Part shown: positions 6,668 to 15,144 of the stretch, piece by piece
Layout of the letters: every line of letters starts with the position of its first letter
Numbering within the stretch: position 1 is the first letter of the stretch
Assembly: GCA_031276945.1 (NCBI GenBank)
Contig: JAISMB010000010.1
Coordinates: forward strand, 1 to 34,585
Length of the DNA: 34,585 bases
Direction: 5' to 3'
Source of the DNA: Spirochaetaceae bacterium
GTDB lineage: Bacteria; Spirochaetota; Spirochaetia; Treponematales; Breznakiellaceae
Notes under the pieces: generated by a model
Databases searched by the model: none
Seen by the model: the letters and a program-made list of their open reading frames with translations, nothing else
Told to the model about the DNA's origin: nothing
Position numbers and translations under genes: made by a program

Positions 6668-8662
6668 ATGGATAAGAAAAAAGCCGTTTATGCCCACGGT
6701 GAACTAGAAAAAGTACGACAGCATTTAGGAGAAATAGACCCAGAAGAAGCTGTACGAGTTGCAAAACTCCTCGGTGGTGAAGTCGGTGTTGAACAGCCGC
6801 CGCCGCCGCCGCCTGCTTTGCACCCATCTAAACCGGATGCGCACAAGAGCGCCTCTGAGGTGGATACGCCTGTTCAGCGCCGTGAAGACGAATCTCATGA
6901 ACAAGAAGCGCAATCAGCAGCGCCGAGCGCGCAAAAAGCTCAGCCGCCGGTCGAAGATGACCCTACACAGCCTCCAAAAGTCCGCTACTTTGACCGGATC
7001 CGCCTTGACCGCTACATGGCTTACGAGGAATTTGGGATAAAATCACCCGCGCAGGTCTTCCGTTCAATAGTCTGTTTTATCAGTCCGCCTCCGGATTATG
7101 TTAATCCGCTTTTTGTACAGAAACGCATAAATGAATACTATGCAACCCTTGAGCAGCTGGTGATCTCGACACGCAAAATATTTTTCCAGCAGGATGAGTC
7201 CCTTGATGAACGGCTCAAGACGATCTCCCCCCTTGCCTTTTCCATTGTGGATATTATCCGCTCATGGGACATAGAACAGCTCGCTCGGGAGATAAGCCGT
7301 CTCCAAGCTAATCCGCGCCACATTATTGTCAGTGATTTTACCGTTATGCTCCAAATAATTTACAAACCGCTCTTTCGATTAGATGAGCTTGATACTGAAA
7401 CGCATATTAAAGCGACATTTTTTCTGCTCTATCAGGTCCTTTTGGAGCAGGAAAACAAAAACGGACTGTCTGAAAATTGCCCGATGCTTATCGGTAAAGC
7501 TCTGTCAGCTTACAGCACCCTACGCAACGAAATACACTACCTGCTCTATCCGCTGCTCTTAAAATTACTTTCAAACAAATTTATCAGTTATGATCTGTTC
7601 TTTACTGAAAGGAGAAAGCGGTACAAGGCATTTTTGGGCGTGCGAGACGGAGAGCGTTTGACGCCTGATACCATTCCGTCCCATATACCTGAAGCGAGTG
7701 AGGAAGCAAAAACACCTGAGCAAGCGGCGGAAAGGGTCGCCTCACCCCAAGAGCAAGAGCAGGAACGCGTTGCACTCGAATATAAAGCGGTACAACAAGG
7801 CTTACAGATTATGGAAACTCTGTTCCCTAAATCCGGCTGGAAAACCATTGATGAGTTCCCCGATATTTACCCGTATTTTACCAATATTTTCAACTTAAAA
7901 CATGGCTTTGAGTTTATGTCGCCTGATGATCCGCTCTTGCAGGTGGCTGTCTTAATGCACGTACTGCAAAATATGTTTACCGGCATGCGTTCTATTAAAT
8001 TCAAAGCGAGCGCTCCCCACAACATTGAGACGGAACTCACCACTATTACCAATAACTGGGGCGCTGCTCTTGACATGATGTTTACCAAAGAATACCTGCC
8101 CCGACTCAATGAGTACCATACCATGTATGAAAACGCCGGTAACGCACGGGATGCAATATATATACGGCGGCTTTACAGTGAACTCCAATGGCTACGCCGC
8201 CTGTTCTTCTTCCCTTATTATAACTTTGATGTGAAATTTGGCGCTCCGCTTAAGCGGGAAGGGTTAACCTCTATCTATACTGAGATTAGGAAATTGCGGC
8301 GGATACTAACCACTATCGCCTGTGAGATAGACGCCGTTCACCGGAAGAGCAGCGGTATTATTGCCAATGCTTGGGCTCCCTACAATTTTCAGCTTGCCAA
8401 TTCTGTTTCAGTCCGCCTGAATGCGCTGCTTGTAGAAAAAAAACGTACCAATGCGTTGCTTATCTTTTTTACCCTGTCTATAGTCATGATTCTTGATTAT
8501 ATGCTCAATAACGAAAACAGTTGGGCGTATAGCGGTCATCCGCAGTTTCTCCTACGCAGCCCTGACGCTACTCTGACTGAAATCAAAATCAACACCGATC
8601 TGCTCTTCAGGCAGAGTCTGAAAGAGCTTGAAGTCGCTGACAAGGCAAAAAGCTCAAAATAA
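6668..8662 (+). CDS. large spirochaete-type conserved protein, unknown function
   Basis: A 664-aa protein I do not firmly recognise; it resembles the treponemal proteins annotated as DUF5312, but that is from memory. Order of parts: a short N-terminal segment (HGELEKVRQHLGEIDPEEAV), a run of prolines at residues 43-49, a low-complexity charged linker to about residue 103, then a long alpha-helical body beginning VRYFDRIRLDRYMAYEEFG. A second acidic, Gln/Glu-rich linker lies near 340-375 (EEAKTPEQAAER, SPQEQEQERV). A hydrophobic stretch NALLIFFTLSIVMILDYML near 598-616 may be buried or membrane-seated. No signal peptide, so the protein is expected in the cytoplasm. It appears to be transcribed alone from a leaderless promoter, divergent from the nitroreductase. 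Confidence 0.8.
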   Translation: MDKKKAVYAHGELEKVRQHLGEIDPEEAVRVAKLLGGEVGVEQPPPPPPALHPSKPDAHKSASEVDTPVQRREDESHEQEAQSAAPSAQKAQPPVEDDPTQPPKVRYFDRIRLDRYMAYEEFGIKSPAQVFRSIVCFISPPPDYVNPLFVQKRINEYYATLEQLVISTRKIFFQQDESLDERLKTISPLAFSIVDIIRSWDIEQLAREISRLQANPRHIIVSDFTVMLQIIYKPLFRLDELDTETHIKATFFLLYQVLLEQENKNGLSENCPMLIGKALSAYSTLRNEIHYLLYPLLLKLLSNKFISYDLFFTERRKRYKAFLGVRDGERLTPDTIPSHIPEASEEAKTPEQAAERVASPQEQEQERVALEYKAVQQGLQIMETLFPKSGWKTIDEFPDIYPYFTNIFNLKHGFEFMSPDDPLLQVAVLMHVLQNMFTGMRSIKFKASAPHNIETELTTITNNWGAALDMMFTKEYLPRLNEYHTMYENAGNARDAIYIRRLYSELQWLRRLFFFPYYNFDVKFGAPLKREGLTSIYTEIRKLRRILTTIACEIDAVHRKSSGIIANAWAPYNFQLANSVSVRLNALLVEKKRTNALLIFFTLSIVMILDYMLNNENSWAYSGHPQFLLRSPDATLTEIKINTDLLFRQSLKELEVADKAKSSK

Positions 8663-8835
8663 CCCCAGAGCAGCAGTGGAGCGTCTTAAAGCATGCGCCG
8701 CTGCACGCAGCTTAAAGCCCGCAAAGTCCGCTGTTCTTTTTTTGACACTGCCCTTTGTTCCCGCGCTACCCACGACGGTTCTCTTCTCTGCTCCCTGCTC
8801 CTTGTGTCTCTTTTCCGATAAGGGAAGAGAGCGCC

Positions 8836-8931
8836 GGCTGGGGAATATCTAGCTGTCTATGGCGCAGAGGGCGAGGTCTGACCTATAAGGATGGTTATGG
8901 CTGGGGAATATCTAGCTGTCTATGGCGCAGA
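8836..8931. repeat. 33-bp direct repeat flanking a dispersed palindrome
   Basis: Two identical 33-bp copies, at 8836-8868 and 8899-8931, begin GGCTGGGGAATATCTAGCTG and are 63 bases apart. A full palindrome copy CGAGGTCTGACCT (8872-8884) lies in the 30-base interval. The arrangement looks like a local tandem duplication that carried, or was seeded by, the palindrome. Confidence 0.85.
8872..8884. repeat. dispersed palindrome copy (CGAGGTCTGACCT)
   Basis: Full copy with the CG flank on the left and TA on the right, in the convergent spacer between the 664-aa gene and the GH13 gene. Confidence 0.75.
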
Positions 8932-9056
8932 AGGCGGTTGTCTCACCGTAACGCCTGCGTTGTACCGGAACAGGCGGGGCAAGACCGGCACGAAGCGCCA
9001 CGGGTGCGACAACCAGAAGGCGCGCCTTTTGCAAAAGAGGCGCACAAGCCCTTGCC

Positions 9057-10853
9057 TCAGCTTTTGTGGGCTGAGTGAGCGGAATGGTAGACCTTCAGCG
9101 TGTACGGCATGAAGAGACCTGAACTGTCATCGCCGGTCGTGAAGACCACAGTCTCATCATGAACGCTCAGCGGCACCCGTTCCGCTTCAGCATAGACGAG
9201 CCGCAGCGATTGTTTAGCATTTGCAATGCGCCAGCAGTGCAGACTTTCCAGCGGAACATATTCAAGAGTACCGCTCACAATAAGATCATGGTACTTTTTC
9301 CTTAATGCAATGAGCCGCTGAAAAAACTGAAAGAGGTCTTTATCCTGTTTCGCCTCATCCCATACCATGGGACGGCGGTTGTCAGGGTCCTGCCCGCCTT
9401 CCATGCCTATCTCTGTGCCGTAGTACAGGCAGGGAGAGCCGGGCAGGAGAAAGAGCAGGGTAAAGGCGTTACGCACCGCCACTTTGTCGCCGCCCGCTCT
9501 CGTGAGTATACGGTCGGTATCGTGCGAGTCAAAAAGGTTGAAGGCAAGACGGTTATGCAGATCGCTGTAGCGCGCAAGGAGCGTGATAAGCCGGTCGGAG
9601 AATTGCGTGGCGCTCACTGTCTTCTTGATAAAATAATCCACAATGAGAGCGCCCAAAGGGTAATTCATAGCCGCATCAAAGAGCCGTCTGTTTATCCAGT
9701 TTGAGGCATCGTGCCAGACTTCGCCGGTTATATAGAAATCCTTTTTGAGTGTCCGAACCTGATGGGAAAAATCGTGCCAAAACTCAAGAGAGACCTCATT
9801 CGCAACATCGAGCCGCCAGCCGTCAAGATCACATTCCCGTATCCAATAGGCGCTGACCTCAAGCAGGTAGGAGCGCACCTGAGGGTTTTCGGTGTTCCAT
9901 TTGGGCATACGGGTAAAGCCAAAGGTAGCGTAGGGTACTTTCTCATGCGCTGCATACCGTTCTTTGACCGGAAAGCTCTGGATATAAAAGTAATTCCGGT
10001 AGACAGAGCATTCCTGATTTTTAAGCACGTCTTGCCAGAAGGGGTGCGTTTCGCCGCAGTGATTAAAGACCGCATCAAGCATGATCTTAATGCCCTTGCT
10101 ATGGGCTTGAGCAACGAGTTCTTTGAGATCAGAGAGGGTGCCGAACTGTTCATCCACCGTAAAATAGTCCTGCGTATCGTATTTATGAGCTGACGGAGCT
10201 TGAAATACCGGCGTCAGATAGATACCGGTTATGCCCAGTTGCGTGAGGTACGGTAATTTTTGGATAATGCCGCTCAGATCGCCACCAAAGAAAGAGCGGT
10301 AGTTTGTACCGGTTTCCCAATCTTCAAGCGCCGACTGAGAGAGCGCCGGCTTGCCCTTACAAAAGCGTTCTGGAAAAATCTGATACCAGACGGTCTGTTC
10401 TACCCATGCCGGTTGCGACGGAGCCTCGCTTTCGTAGATAAAGGGGTAGAAGAAATGGTTGTGGGGGCGGTTGACCGCCTCGGAGCTGGAGGGTTCAAGC
10501 CCATTTTCAGAAAAATACCAGTCTCCGCTTGCAGTCTTGATCAAAAAAGCGTATTTTAGCCGCCGCTGCTGCGGAAGGGGAATCTCCACCTGCCAGACTG
10601 TCTTGGACGCTCCGATACTCTGCGGGTACAAGGGCTTTTCCTGAAAGCGCCAGACGTAGACCCGCTCCGCTCCTTTTTCCCATTCATGGGGATCGCCGTA
10701 GATCAGCTTGAGAGCGCCGATCTCCTGCTCGCCGCTTGCCTGCTCACCGGTTGTGATAACCCGTAAGACAATAGTTTTTGTCGTGCTATCGTAATAGCAA
10801 TAGGGTAATGCCGCTTTGTGTTCTATACTGGAAGATATGAGATTTGTCATCAT
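9057..10853 (-). CDS. GH13 neopullulanase / maltogenic amylase-type alpha-glucosidase
   Basis: A 598-aa glycoside hydrolase family 13 enzyme of the neopullulanase-cyclomaltodextrinase kind, expected to hydrolyse maltodextrins, cyclodextrins or pullulan in the cytoplasm (no signal peptide). An N-terminal CBM34-like beta domain spans about 1-140. The TIM barrel starts VEQTVWYQIFPERF (151 on), with conserved DAVFNHCG (260-267), nucleophile Asp349 in DGWRLDVANE, acid/base Glu378 in ITGEVWHDA and Asp445 in FDSHDTDR. All three catalytic residues are present. Two adjacent ATG codons at 10853 and 10850; no Shine-Dalgarno is obvious. The enzyme would feed glucose or maltose to glycolysis and complements GlgC in glucan turnover. 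Exact specificity among the subfamily is not decidable. Confidence 0.9.
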   Translation of the reverse strand: MMTNLISSSIEHKAALPYCYYDSTTKTIVLRVITTGEQASGEQEIGALKLIYGDPHEWEKGAERVYVWRFQEKPLYPQSIGASKTVWQVEIPLPQQRRLKYAFLIKTASGDWYFSENGLEPSSSEAVNRPHNHFFYPFIYESEAPSQPAWVEQTVWYQIFPERFCKGKPALSQSALEDWETGTNYRSFFGGDLSGIIQKLPYLTQLGITGIYLTPVFQAPSAHKYDTQDYFTVDEQFGTLSDLKELVAQAHSKGIKIMLDAVFNHCGETHPFWQDVLKNQECSVYRNYFYIQSFPVKERYAAHEKVPYATFGFTRMPKWNTENPQVRSYLLEVSAYWIRECDLDGWRLDVANEVSLEFWHDFSHQVRTLKKDFYITGEVWHDASNWINRRLFDAAMNYPLGALIVDYFIKKTVSATQFSDRLITLLARYSDLHNRLAFNLFDSHDTDRILTRAGGDKVAVRNAFTLLFLLPGSPCLYYGTEIGMEGGQDPDNRRPMVWDEAKQDKDLFQFFQRLIALRKKYHDLIVSGTLEYVPLESLHCWRIANAKQSLRLVYAEAERVPLSVHDETVVFTTGDDSSGLFMPYTLKVYHSAHSAHKS

Positions 10854-11033
10854 GGCTCAACCGTACCCTAAAAATGATTAGCTATGCAAGCAGTCCAGTA
10901 AGCGGCGGTTTCCGACACCGGGCGAGGCACACCCGCTGCCGGAAACAGACAGGGAATTACCTTCGATAAGCCTGTGGTGGACGGTCCTCAACAGCCCCTG
11001 AATCCGCCTGACCGGGGTGTATACTTACAGAAC
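10854..11033. other. structured intergenic DNA between divergent genes
   Basis: Contains the inverted pair GTTTCCG/CGGAAAC (around 10909-10946) enclosing CGGG/CCCG, a GGACGGTCC palindrome near 10981, and CCCC/GGGG further right. It lies upstream of both the GH13 gene and the small lipoprotein gene. No known riboswitch motif is complete here, so only base-pairing potential is claimed. Confidence 0.3.
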
Positions 11034-11063
11034 TTGAACTTTGATTAGAGGCGTGCCTATAAT
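11034..11063 (+). promoter_or_regulatory. candidate promoter of small lipoprotein gene
   Basis: TTGAAC (11034-11039), 18-base spacer, perfect TATAAT (11058-11063). The predicted start near 11070 falls inside the AAGGAG ribosome site (11068-11073), so the leader would be only about 12 bases. Confidence 0.55.
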
Positions 11064-11081
11064 GCCCAAGGAGTATAAGCG

Positions 11082-11396
11082 ATGAGAAAAATTATAATGT
11101 GTATGTGTAGCGCACTTCTTTGTTCAGCATGCCTCCAAAAAGCAACGGTGTTTGAAACCTTTGAACACCGCACGCCTGAAGAGCGATGGGCTATCATGCA
11201 GGAATACTACATAGTTCCTGGTGCTCCGGTTAGTGATGAACGTCCTTTGCTCAATGTCCTATCCGAGCAAGAAGTACTGCTTAAGGCGGCGGATTATGCT
11301 ATTGCAAAAGGTGTTCTTGATCCATCGTACTATGCGTATCAAAATAATCCTGCATTAATGACCGCGAAGATAGAAGCTCCAAGCGCGATGATATGA
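11082..11396 (+). CDS. small lipoprotein, possibly the N-terminal piece of a broken gene
   Basis: A 104-aa predicted lipoprotein: MRKIIMCMCSALLCSAC with a lipobox CSAC and lipidated Cys near residue 17. AAGGAG eight bases upstream supports the ATG. The mature part (ETFEHRTPEERWAIMQEYYI and LSEQEVLLKAADYAIAKGVL) is helical and not recognised. Its stop overlaps the ATG of the next reading frame (ATGA). The frame two bases over is already open upstream of that ATG and reads a plausible hydrophilic peptide (INDREDRSSKRDD), so the two may once have been a single protein separated by a frameshift. Alternatively they are two translationally coupled small proteins. Confidence 0.6.
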   Translation: MRKIIMCMCSALLCSACLQKATVFETFEHRTPEERWAIMQEYYIVPGAPVSDERPLLNVLSEQEVLLKAADYAIAKGVLDPSYYAYQNNPALMTAKIEAPSAMI

Positions 11397-11879
11397 ATGC
11401 ATCTTTTGTACATGGTCGTTCTATATCAGAACCTGTCGGGGCTAATAACCATATAATGACAAAACAAGAGGTTATAGAGTTGGTACAAAGCCAGTTTCCG
11501 GACGGAACGGTCAGCGAACCCATGGCAATAGGCAATCTCCGTTTAGTATATGACCCGTATAGTCATTATAGATATTTTTTGGTACTTTACGGTCAATGAA
11601 AACGGACGAAACGCAGAAGGCGCTGTTGAGGAATATGTCATTGCCGCAGGTATTACAGGGTATCGTTCTATTCCCGGCGGCGTATCTAATCGGGCAGCAA
11701 TAAATGGGGATCAAGGCAGAGGTAATCCTCATTTAGGGTGGCATAGGATGGCAAAACTTAATACGCCTCTCCGTCTTTTTGAGAAAAGAGAGGCAGCCCG
11801 TGCCGCAGGTGGCGCTTCATTTGCACTTTCCACGTATCCTACAGCGTCAATAGGTTTCACACCGGTATCGCTCAAGTAA
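11393..11879 (+). pseudogene. frameshifted continuation of lipoprotein locus
   Basis: Two overlapping frames appear to form one protein broken at a T6 run (11575-11580). The first frame (11393-11599) reads TKQEVIELVQSQFPDGTVSE and LRLVYDPYSHYRYF, then drifts to a stop. Skipping one base at the T-run joins it to a second frame reading WYFTVNENGRNAEGAVEEYV and continuing to 11879 (ASIGFTPVSLK). The joined product would be about 160 aa, with a sensible strand-turn flow across the junction. No family recognised. It is either a real pseudogene, phase-variable slippage, or a sequencing error. The following 12-aa-scale frames to 12145 are not convincing. Confidence 0.5.
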
Positions 11880-12118
11880 CGTCTTGAAACCTTCTTACTC
11901 ACTGACGCGAAGGGTCAACTTCCGTATTCAGCGTTCTTTCTTAGCTAAAGGTGTTAAGAGCTAAAGATGTTGAGAGGGGTGTTAAACTAATGGCGGTGGC
12001 GCTTGCTCAGTACAGTCTCAACTGTAAAGTGAAAAAGAAGAAAGTCGCAATAGGTTTTGTGCTTATCGGGCATTTTGAGGACCACAAAGCCCATTCTCCG
12101 TTTAACAGCCTTCTCAAG

Positions 12119-12142
12119 AGGAGGAGCATCAACGCTCCTCCT
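12119..12142 (+). terminator. GC-rich hairpin, possible terminator
   Basis: AGGAGGAGC (12119-12127) pairs perfectly with GCTCCTCCT (12134-12142) around a 6-nt loop. It follows the small lipoprotein locus and precedes enolase. No T-run follows, so intrinsic termination is uncertain. Confidence 0.4.
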
Positions 12143-12156
12143 TAGGTCGGCAGGCT

Positions 12157-12169
12157 AGGTCAGACCTCG
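12157..12169. repeat. dispersed palindrome copy (AGGTCAGACCTCG)
   Basis: Full copy with TA on the left side and CGA on the right, 15 bases after the 12119 hairpin and about 265 bases before enolase. Confidence 0.75.
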
Positions 12170-12258
12170 ACACCTCCCATAAGAACGCCGTAACTGAAAG
12201 ATAAGCTGTGAGCCTGTCAAGAACAGATAAAAGAGACAGTAATTTATAAAGACATGTA

Positions 12259-12287
12259 TTGACGAAGAGGCAATAACAATAGACAAT
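12259..12287 (+). promoter_or_regulatory. candidate promoter of enolase
   Basis: TTGACG (12259-12264), 17-base spacer, GACAAT (12282-12287). The -35 is good and the -10 matches four of six. It would give a leader of about 140 bases before the enolase ATG. Confidence 0.35.
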
Positions 12288-12413
12288 AAGTAAAAGTGTA
12301 TCATCAAGAATTGATGTTATATGAGAGTAGTACCGATGGAGATGCTCTTCGGACTTTAATCTCCCTGAACGGTTTTGCTCAATACAACAGAGGATTTTGA
12401 TTGAACGCTTTAG

Positions 12414-13730
<1,317 letters not shown>

Positions 13731-13750
13731 TACAAATACCAACAAGCTTT

Positions 13751-13787
13751 TTTTGTAAAACTCATCTTGTGGGGGAGTTTTACAAAA
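13751..13787 (+). terminator. 13-bp hairpin after enolase
   Basis: TTTTGTAAAACTC (13751-13763) pairs perfectly with GAGTTTTACAAAA (13775-13787) around an 11-nt loop, beginning 21 bases after the enolase stop. It is AT-rich and not followed by a T-tract, so it may be an RNA 3'-end stabiliser as well as a terminator. Confidence 0.5.
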
Positions 13788-13792
13788 CTTTG

Positions 13793-13949
13793 GGGGACTC
13801 TCATACATTTATTGAATGTCTTGAGAGAACCCCATAAGCCCTTTCCTTTGGGTCAAGGGCAACTCTAATCTTATATTACAAAGAGGTCGATCAGGTTTGA
13901 GTCTGGGTTACTGGTCATTGCAGAATATTTTAAGCAAAGCAACCAGTAA
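13793..13949. other. two further hairpins between enolase and small membrane protein
   Basis: A composite stem lies at 13793-13833 (GGGG/CCCC, CTCTCA/TGAGAG, ACATT/AATGT, with small bulges and loop TATTG). A second lies at 13908-13949 (TTACTGGT/ACCAGTAA). GCCC/GGGC pair in between. These occupy most of the 248-base space and could be an RNA of unknown kind or the leader of the next gene. Confidence 0.35.
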
Positions 13950-13978
13950 TCGATCTGCCATTCCTTATCCTAAAAATC

Positions 13979-14251
13979 ATGTTTTCTGATGAGTTAAAGG
14001 ATGTTATTATAAAAACTCTGACTTCATGGCAATTGCTTAGTGTCTGTGCGGTACTGACCCTGTATTTTCTTCTCGTTTCTTATGTAGCAAAATTACGGAT
14101 AAGACGCAGAGTAGCTGTGAAGCAAAAAGAGAAAGAAAAAAAGCCTAGTAACAAGAAATCCGCTACTTCTTCCCTTCCTGAAGAAGATCAAAATGAAGAC
14201 AGTGAACATGATGGTCCAAAAAGAAGAGAAAGCGATACTAATGAAGCGTAA
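13979..14251 (+). CDS. small single-pass membrane protein, unknown function
   Basis: A 90-aa protein with an amphipathic start MFSDELKDVIIKTLTSWQ, one hydrophobic helix (LLSVCAVLTLYFLLVSYVA, about residues 19-37), a basic stop-transfer patch KLRIRRRVAVKQKEKEKK, and an acidic, Ser/Glu-rich cytoplasmic tail. The charge pattern predicts the C-terminus inside. There is no clear Shine-Dalgarno before the ATG, so the start is tentative. Its 3' end overlaps the 3' end of the convergent secreted-protein gene by 14 bases. Similar short membrane proteins occur beside envelope genes in treponemes, but no function can be assigned. Confidence 0.6.
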   Translation: MFSDELKDVIIKTLTSWQLLSVCAVLTLYFLLVSYVAKLRIRRRVAVKQKEKEKKPSNKKSATSSLPEEDQNEDSEHDGPKRRESDTNEA

Positions 14252-15119
14252 CCTTCAATACTGATGAATCAAGAACAATAACCATTTTACTTTCACGGAG
14301 CAGCCGGCGGTTTTCTTCTGAACTGATGATACGTAGCGCATCATCACGGTCTATGATCAGATCCGCAGGACGTATACCGAAGAGAGAACGTGCTATAATA
14401 CGAAGGGGATTGGGACCGACTAAATTTAACAAATCTTCGTCCATACCAGAAGGGCTGTCATAGAATATGCGTTCCGGTGAAATGTAGGTAACCAGCGTGC
14501 TGCTTTGCGCCCTGAGAGGCTCAACAGTATTTCGTTCATAGATCAAATTCATATTAGTATCCCAAATCTTTGGAAACAGTGTCGGCACTGCAAGTGTTGT
14601 GCTATTTCTCCCATGGACCGGCAGCGGATTATTGGCAATAATAATGATACCAGTATGGGCTTCTGTCGGCACCGGCATAAGGCTTCGTGGAATGTTACTA
14701 ACAGTAGTATGCCGGATAAGAGCGGTGCTGATAGTGTCAATATCAATGGTATACCAGTCCTGCAAGCTACTCATGTCGGTTGATAGTACCGGTCCTGTTG
14801 ACCGGGCTGATTGTACCAGCGCCTCAACCTGATGAGCAGAAAATTCTCCTTGATTGATTAAATCACCTATAGTAGTAGCAGAATTAACTGACAATGATAA
14901 AAGTAAGGAATTCATAAAATGACCATATTCACTGTGTAAGATACGCGCAGCTTGCGCTCTTCCAGAAGGAATATGAATACCGGCAGACTTAAGGTTAAGC
15001 GATACGGTTACGTTAATTTCACGAGCACCCCAGTCAACAGCACCGGTAATACTTGCTGCCTGTGCATATAAAGGTGAACCAAAGGCGATAAGGACGCAAA
15101 ATATAAAAGCTTTGTGCAT
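14238..15119 (-). CDS. secreted protein, unknown function (loosely LPP20-like)
   Basis: A 293-aa exported protein. The ATG at 15119 has AGGA five bases upstream and begins a clean signal peptide, MHKAFIFCVLIAFGSPLYA, with a likely cut before QAAS; longer upstream frames lack this. The early mature region (GRAQAARILHSEYGHFMNSL, then SVNSATTIGDL) loosely recalls the LPP20-type pattern of Ala-rich helix followed by a short strand. The middle holds TGIIIIANNPLP. The end, ESKMVIVLDSS, is followed by VLKVTLH. Function is unknown. It is the last gene of the minus-strand envelope run, 25 bases after the lytic transglycosylase, which suggests a periplasmic or surface role. Confidence 0.7.
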   Translation of the reverse strand: MHKAFIFCVLIAFGSPLYAQAASITGAVDWGAREINVTVSLNLKSAGIHIPSGRAQAARILHSEYGHFMNSLLLSLSVNSATTIGDLINQGEFSAHQVEALVQSARSTGPVLSTDMSSLQDWYTIDIDTISTALIRHTTVSNIPRSLMPVPTEAHTGIIIIANNPLPVHGRNSTTLAVPTLFPKIWDTNMNLIYERNTVEPLRAQSSTLVTYISPERIFYDSPSGMDEDLLNLVGPNPLRIIARSLFGIRPADLIIDRDDALRIISSEENRRLLRESKMVIVLDSSVLKVTLH

Positions 15120-15144
15120 AGTATTCCTCACAGTTACCTCTGAA

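Larger units (their letters stand above)
8663..9056. other. 394-bp convergent spacer with repeats, no gene
   Basis: Space between two convergent genes. It holds CTTAAAGC twice (near 8688 and 8711), a T7 run near 8738, a 33-bp direct repeat with a dispersed palindrome between its copies, and a 12-bp palindrome CTTTTGCAAAAG near 9028. Short reading frames in it overlap repeats, lack ribosome sites and have atypical composition, so none is called. Confidence 0.6.
11880..12258. other. 379-bp intergenic region, no convincing gene
   Basis: Holds one hairpin (12119-12142) and one dispersed palindrome (12157-12169). A 64-codon open frame beginning with TTG at 11951 lacks a ribosome site and is rich in Lys without recognisable features, so it is not called. 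Confidence 0.5.

Noticed and set aside
9711-10193. 160-codon plus-strand frame inside the GH13 gene
   Set aside because: Antisense shadow of a clearly coding gene with intact catalytic motifs.
10899-11020. Cobalamin-riboswitch-like impression of the structured spacer before the small lipoprotein gene
   Set aside because: The conserved B12-box sequence and core motifs are not present, and the gene's promoter lies downstream of the region.
11951-12145. 64-codon frame before enolase
   Set aside because: TTG start, no ribosome site, ends in a hairpin, and no recognisable feature.
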